Source: Schistocephalus solidus
Lineage: Eukaryota > Platyhelminthes > Cestoda > Diphyllobothriidea > Diphyllobothriidae
Direction: 5' to 3'
DNA: 64,000 nucleotides
Assembly: GCA_017591395.1 (NCBI GenBank)
Contig: WEDG01000364.1
Coordinates: 124,001-188,000, forward strand
Positions 60,513 through 64,000 of this stretch are shown in pieces; within the stretch, counting starts at the first letter, position 1; each line of letters opens with the position of its first letter. The notes below the pieces were generated by a model. The model did no database searches and was not told the origin of the DNA. It saw nothing but the letters and a program-made list of their open reading frames with translations. The position numbers were made by a program, and so were the translations under genes.

Positions 60513-61348
60513 CGGCAGGAATGAACACCATGTTCCAGTGATCGTCTCTTTTTCTTCTTCATTTTCTTCTAAACAGGTTGATCTTAAGTGTTTGATTCAC
60601 TAGACCACCATTTTTTCACGTTACCTGGAAGCTCATAAAGTAATCGACCCTGTGTCTTGTTGGTGTCGTCGTGCCAGCTGTTATTTTGCAATCCAAACAC
60701 GCCACGTTTTCTAAAAGTTAGCCTGAGCGTCCCAAACGTCATGATAATTTCTGAATAGCGGATTTATACTGCACTTATCTGTAGATTGTTTTTTTTGAGA
60801 TGACTTCGTCCTTGAATCTGCTTGCCTTGACACGCCCGTGCGTGGCAGGTCTGTCGGATTTCACTGTCCAATATTGAAGACATACGAGCAGGCAAATGTC
60901 GTTTCACTGGATGTCGGAGTATTGGTCCTTATATCGGAATTTTTCTACGTGTTTTGACCATACAGGATTACTTCATTGGGGATTTACGTTGTTGTTTTCA
61001 GGAGCTTCCGTTCACATGTTTGGGACAGAGCCAACTGGTGTACTAAATGCGATGGTTTTGGCAGGTACACAGTAGGCGGAGTAATCCACCGAACCTGAAC
61101 TGATGTCTTTGATGGTGGGTTCCACCTGGAATTCGAAATCTCAAGCGAAAACGTTCTTGTCCCAAATGATCACGTTAACTTCTTATAACTTAATTGAAAC
61201 GCTAAAAGATGAGTTGATCTTAGATAACCTTATAGACCGTAGCATATTTTCTATAAGACGTGCGCAAAAAGTGACTTTCCGGGGCTTATTCGGTAGTCAA
61301 TAATGTTTTCTTCAAATTTTATACTGGAATAATTTATTATATACCTGG

Positions 61349-61350
<2 letters not shown>

Positions 61351-61393
<43 letters not shown>
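61351..61393. repeat. (AT)n microsatellite beside a SINE
   Basis: About 21 AT units, followed 20-30 bases later by a plus-orientation SINE unit. Confidence 0.95.
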
Positions 61394-61394
<1 letters not shown>

Positions 61395-61409
61395 TACATA
61401 TCATCATAT

Positions 61410-61717
61410 TTCATCATATGCTACATGTCGCTATGCAACTGCCTGAGAGGGCTCTAGTCTGAGCTCCAGGGCACAACGGAACATGCATGTTCCTTAAGCA
61501 GATCGGTGAGCCCCACACTATCATCATATTCCCGATCACAACCGACAAAAACAACGAGCCCGTGGCTCAATGGTAGAGCGTTCGACTCAAATACCAAAGG
61601 TCGCGGGTTCGAATCCCAGATGTGCCACACTTGGGATTGGGTATGACTGGCTGATGACGGCTTATAAGCCAGAAATGGCCATTCCGGTCTCCCTTGTCTT
61701 TGTCGGTTCCACCTTAT

Positions 61718-61722
<5 letters not shown>
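61410..61722 (+). repeat. tRNA-derived SINE, best single plus-orientation unit
   Basis: Body with GGAACATGCATGTTCC (61478-61493). The tRNA-like head has A box TGGCTCAATGG (61563-61573) and B box GGTTCGAATCC (61606-61616), 32 bases apart, a spacing usable by RNA polymerase III. D-arm pairing (GCTC/GAGC) is kept, but the acceptor stem does not pair, so it is not a functional tRNA. The tail ends CCTTGTCTTTGTCGGTTCC (about 61694) and a second (AT)n starts at 61722. Confidence 0.88.

Positions 61723-61748
<26 letters not shown>
61722..61748. repeat. (AT)n microsatellite at the SINE 3' end
   Basis: About 13 AT units immediately after the SINE tail. Confidence 0.95.
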
Positions 61749-61751
<3 letters not shown>

Positions 61752-64000
61752 GTTTCTAAAATCGTGTAAGGTCTGCATGTGTAATATGCTATGTGTTTCA
61801 TATGCATTGCGAAATAGCAGAATACATATCTTTCGCGAAAGCGAAATAAACAGCTGTTATATTCGAAATCCTTAATGTTAATGTAACGGTAGGTCGATTT
61901 GAACAGTATTTGGGAATTCAAAAACTTCTTTGAAAATGAATAGTAGCGTCTTTCCGAGTAGAAAATTCAAAGAAGACGTTTCTGAAGAATTCATACACGA
62001 AAAAATAATTTTCTTGTGTCTTTGTTAAATATGTTTGGACTTATGAGGTTTAAGGACATCGATGAAAAAAATCACATTACCTTGGTAGGCATTTTTTTCT
62101 GGTTTTCTTTTTGCGGGTGGCCTGGAAAATGCGTTTTAAGAGGTAACCTGACTGAGCTGTCTTGCAATTAGGCTGCGTTATAGTCGATGTTACAACCCCC
62201 ACCTTAATACCAGGATCATATTTTACAATTTCTATTAATATTTCATTAGTTACGCTACGCTGCGTCGGCGCTTTAACAATGTCCTACGTGTGTTCTTTTG
62301 AAGGAGGCCTTTGTAAACGATTTTTCTCAAAATCATAAAGGCTGCTTTTGTTACTAGGGGACACCCCGGCATCGTAACTTGTAGCAAAGTGGGAATTTCA
62401 CGCGTACTTTTGCTAACATGTTCGCTAAAGTACCCGTCTCTCTTGTAAGATGAGACTCCCTTCGCTATAGAACAGGTGTTCCTTTGGCTAGATCCTCGGC
62501 AACTCTGCCTTCTCCTGTGATACGATATTCTGCCCAGCCGTTATAGCCGCATAGCTTCCTTCTGCGTGGTGGGGAGTTTGCTATCCCTTTTACTGTAGAC
62601 CTGCACGTGTTTTAGTTTTCGAGCCAAAAAAAGTGCTTCAAGTTCGGAGCTCATTACAAGCTCGAGACGGTAACTTCTCTAAACTACCTGCACTTGCACG
62701 CTTTTTACCCCCTTCCCCCACGAGTCAGAGGACAGCGGGGTGGTAAACTTTGTCCTGACCGTTGAATGTGCTGTCAGCAGGATCTCACACGCACTCTTTA
62801 CTTCCTGCACGCTCGAATGCCAACGTGGGAGTTTGTTGCTCGTGTGCAGGAGACGGTTATTTCTGTAAGCTGTCGGCATTACCTCCGGATCTTTGACCGC
62901 TCCAGAGTCTGGGCAGAGGGCTCCTGTTTGCCGGAGCAGGTTCTCGCGCGGACTCCTTCTTTCCTGAGCGTCTGAACGGCAATATCAGAATTTTTCGCAC
63001 TGCCTTCTTCTTTGTCATTGCTCGCTCTCATAAGGTACTTTGGGGTTTCACTTTTATGCTCTTTTTGGAAAGGGGACTTAGCACAACAAAATTTCGCTAG
63101 TCTTGGATCGCTTTTTGAACAAAATATTACCATCGGGGAGAGGGGTGGGTGGAGAGAGAGAGGCTAACTGCTTGTCCAACCAAGGCGCGCGCAAACCATA
63201 ACCTTCCGGATCATCGGAATACCCGATCAAACCTTGGCTCGCTGGGTAGTGGTTTTGTGGAGGGGAGTGGTCCCCCTCGTTAACGTGGTGGTTTCCGGTC
63301 TGAGGTTTGGGGATTGTGCTAGACAGTGGTAGCCACTGAAGTCTTATTTTTGCGTGGGTAGCATTCACACTGTAGCCTGTGGCCTGCCTTTATGGGGTAC
63401 CTGATCGGCGCCCAGTTGTGCCGTATGCTATTACCCATGCACTCTCCATGTTTATTTATCAGACGCACTCGGGAGTCTTATTGTCCTGACCGATGTCCGA
63501 AATTATCGGTATCCTCTTCTCTATGCTGTACCGTGCACCACTGACCAGTTCGAGCCGAGTTTCGCGGTGACCGATACGACGTATGTCGCCGTTTAACGTG
63601 TACCACAGACATCTGTGGCAGTTGAAGTGGCCTTTCAAAGACTCAGCTCATCTCAACTAACTCCTGCTACGAAACAGTGTGTTTACCCGTTTTGGGCTAA
63701 CGCAAGCGGGACCACAACCTCTTTTGTGGTGGGTTTGTCTCCTTATCGCGACCCTTACGACGTGGTTAGCCCGTGCGTGCACAGACGGATGTTTGCGCTC
63801 TCAGCTCGTCATCTGCTCGCTCAAACTTCCTCACTTTTTTCACGATCACTGAGTTCGTTTTGCCATGAAAGTCGAATTTTCGCCCGCCCGTTCACTCGGC
63901 ACCCTTCTGTTTTCATCTCTTTGACGAATCTAGTGCAAAACAGGACTTTGTTATTCTCAATACCAATTTCCACCACCACCATAACCACAATCACGTGATG
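61749..64000. other. Right end of the window, no gene recognised
   Basis: 61950-62240 belongs to the AT-rich dispersed repeat (phrases CTTGGTAGGCATTTTTTTCT and CAATTAGGCTGCGTTATAGTC). From 62640 the sequence is less AT-rich, with short ORFs on both strands but no family match. A 127-codon open stretch from 63615 reaches the window edge and cannot be judged. Confidence 0.4.

Larger units (their letters stand above)
59018..60565 (+). mobile_element. Penelope-like element 2, inactive, with inverted ends
   Basis: The left end (59018-59290) is an imperfect inverted copy of the right end (60290-60565): GAAGAAGAGACGATCAGTGG at 59021 against CCAGTGATCGTCTCTTTTTC at 60535. In between lies a truncated RT remnant (59340-59645) and a GIY-YIG region (59831-60403). 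The upstream reverse transcriptase motifs are missing, so the copy is 5'-truncated. The left end also carries short CATCATCCATGTTAG duplications. Confidence 0.85.

Noticed and set aside
61557..61627. Apparent tRNA gene with A and B boxes
   Set aside because: The acceptor stem does not pair and the same sequence is the head of a SINE found at many loci; it is a tRNA-derived repeat, not a tRNA gene.
63615..63998. 127-codon ORF running to the window edge
   Set aside because: No recognised motif; Ser/Thr-rich end reflects simple repeats (ACC/ATC), and the sequence is cut by the window.

Overview
The window is eukaryotic nuclear DNA: small exons separated by kilobase introns with GT..AG borders, one 78-base intron, and a heavy load of degenerate retroelements, tRNA-derived repeats and (AT)n tracts. 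Two spliced plus-strand genes, the intron style, and the abundance of Penelope-like and tRNA-derived repeats fit a parasitic flatworm, most likely a tapeworm. This is inference; no lineage-specific marker was seen.

Gene 1 (about 7.3-35.5 kb, plus strand) is a hillarin/kyphoscoliosis-peptidase (KY) family gene. Seven 3' exons (20258-35490) join with perfectly matching phases. They encode a transglutaminase-like fold followed by the KY-type C-terminal region. All three expected catalytic positions look substituted. Upstream exons (7315-8551, 8872-9626, 13889-14323) encode a long low-complexity Ser/Pro-rich N-terminal part and are less certain.

Gene 2 (about 38.3-53.2 kb, plus strand) is KRI1, the nucleolar 40S ribosome-assembly factor. 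Six exons were placed; the last coding exon is not securely identified. Both genes have a splice acceptor just upstream of the probable start codon, compatible with spliced-leader trans-splicing or a 5'UTR intron. At least two coding exons (one per gene) need a one-base correction inside a T5 or A6 run, which looks more like consensus error than gene decay.

Mobile DNA fills the rest. At 1.4-4.8 kb lie two relics of non-LTR retrotransposons. At 55.2-60.6 kb lie two Penelope-like elements (reverse transcriptase plus GIY-YIG endonuclease), both broken, each bounded by inverted copies of its own 3' end; the first forms a roughly 840-base palindrome. GIY-YIG relics lie on the minus strand near 29.7, 45.8 and perhaps 54.1 kb, and a terminal fragment near 13.2 kb. 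A Ty3/gypsy RNase H relic is at 33.0 kb. A tRNA-derived SINE family is present at about a dozen loci, partly as tandem arrays (14.7-15.8, 30.0-30.7 and 52.0-52.4 kb). A hammerhead-ribozyme-like core recurs just downstream of the GIY-YIG region in several Penelope-like copies. A MITE-like inverted repeat lies at 52.4-52.6 kb, and telomere-like minisatellites at 44.0 and 51.4 kb.
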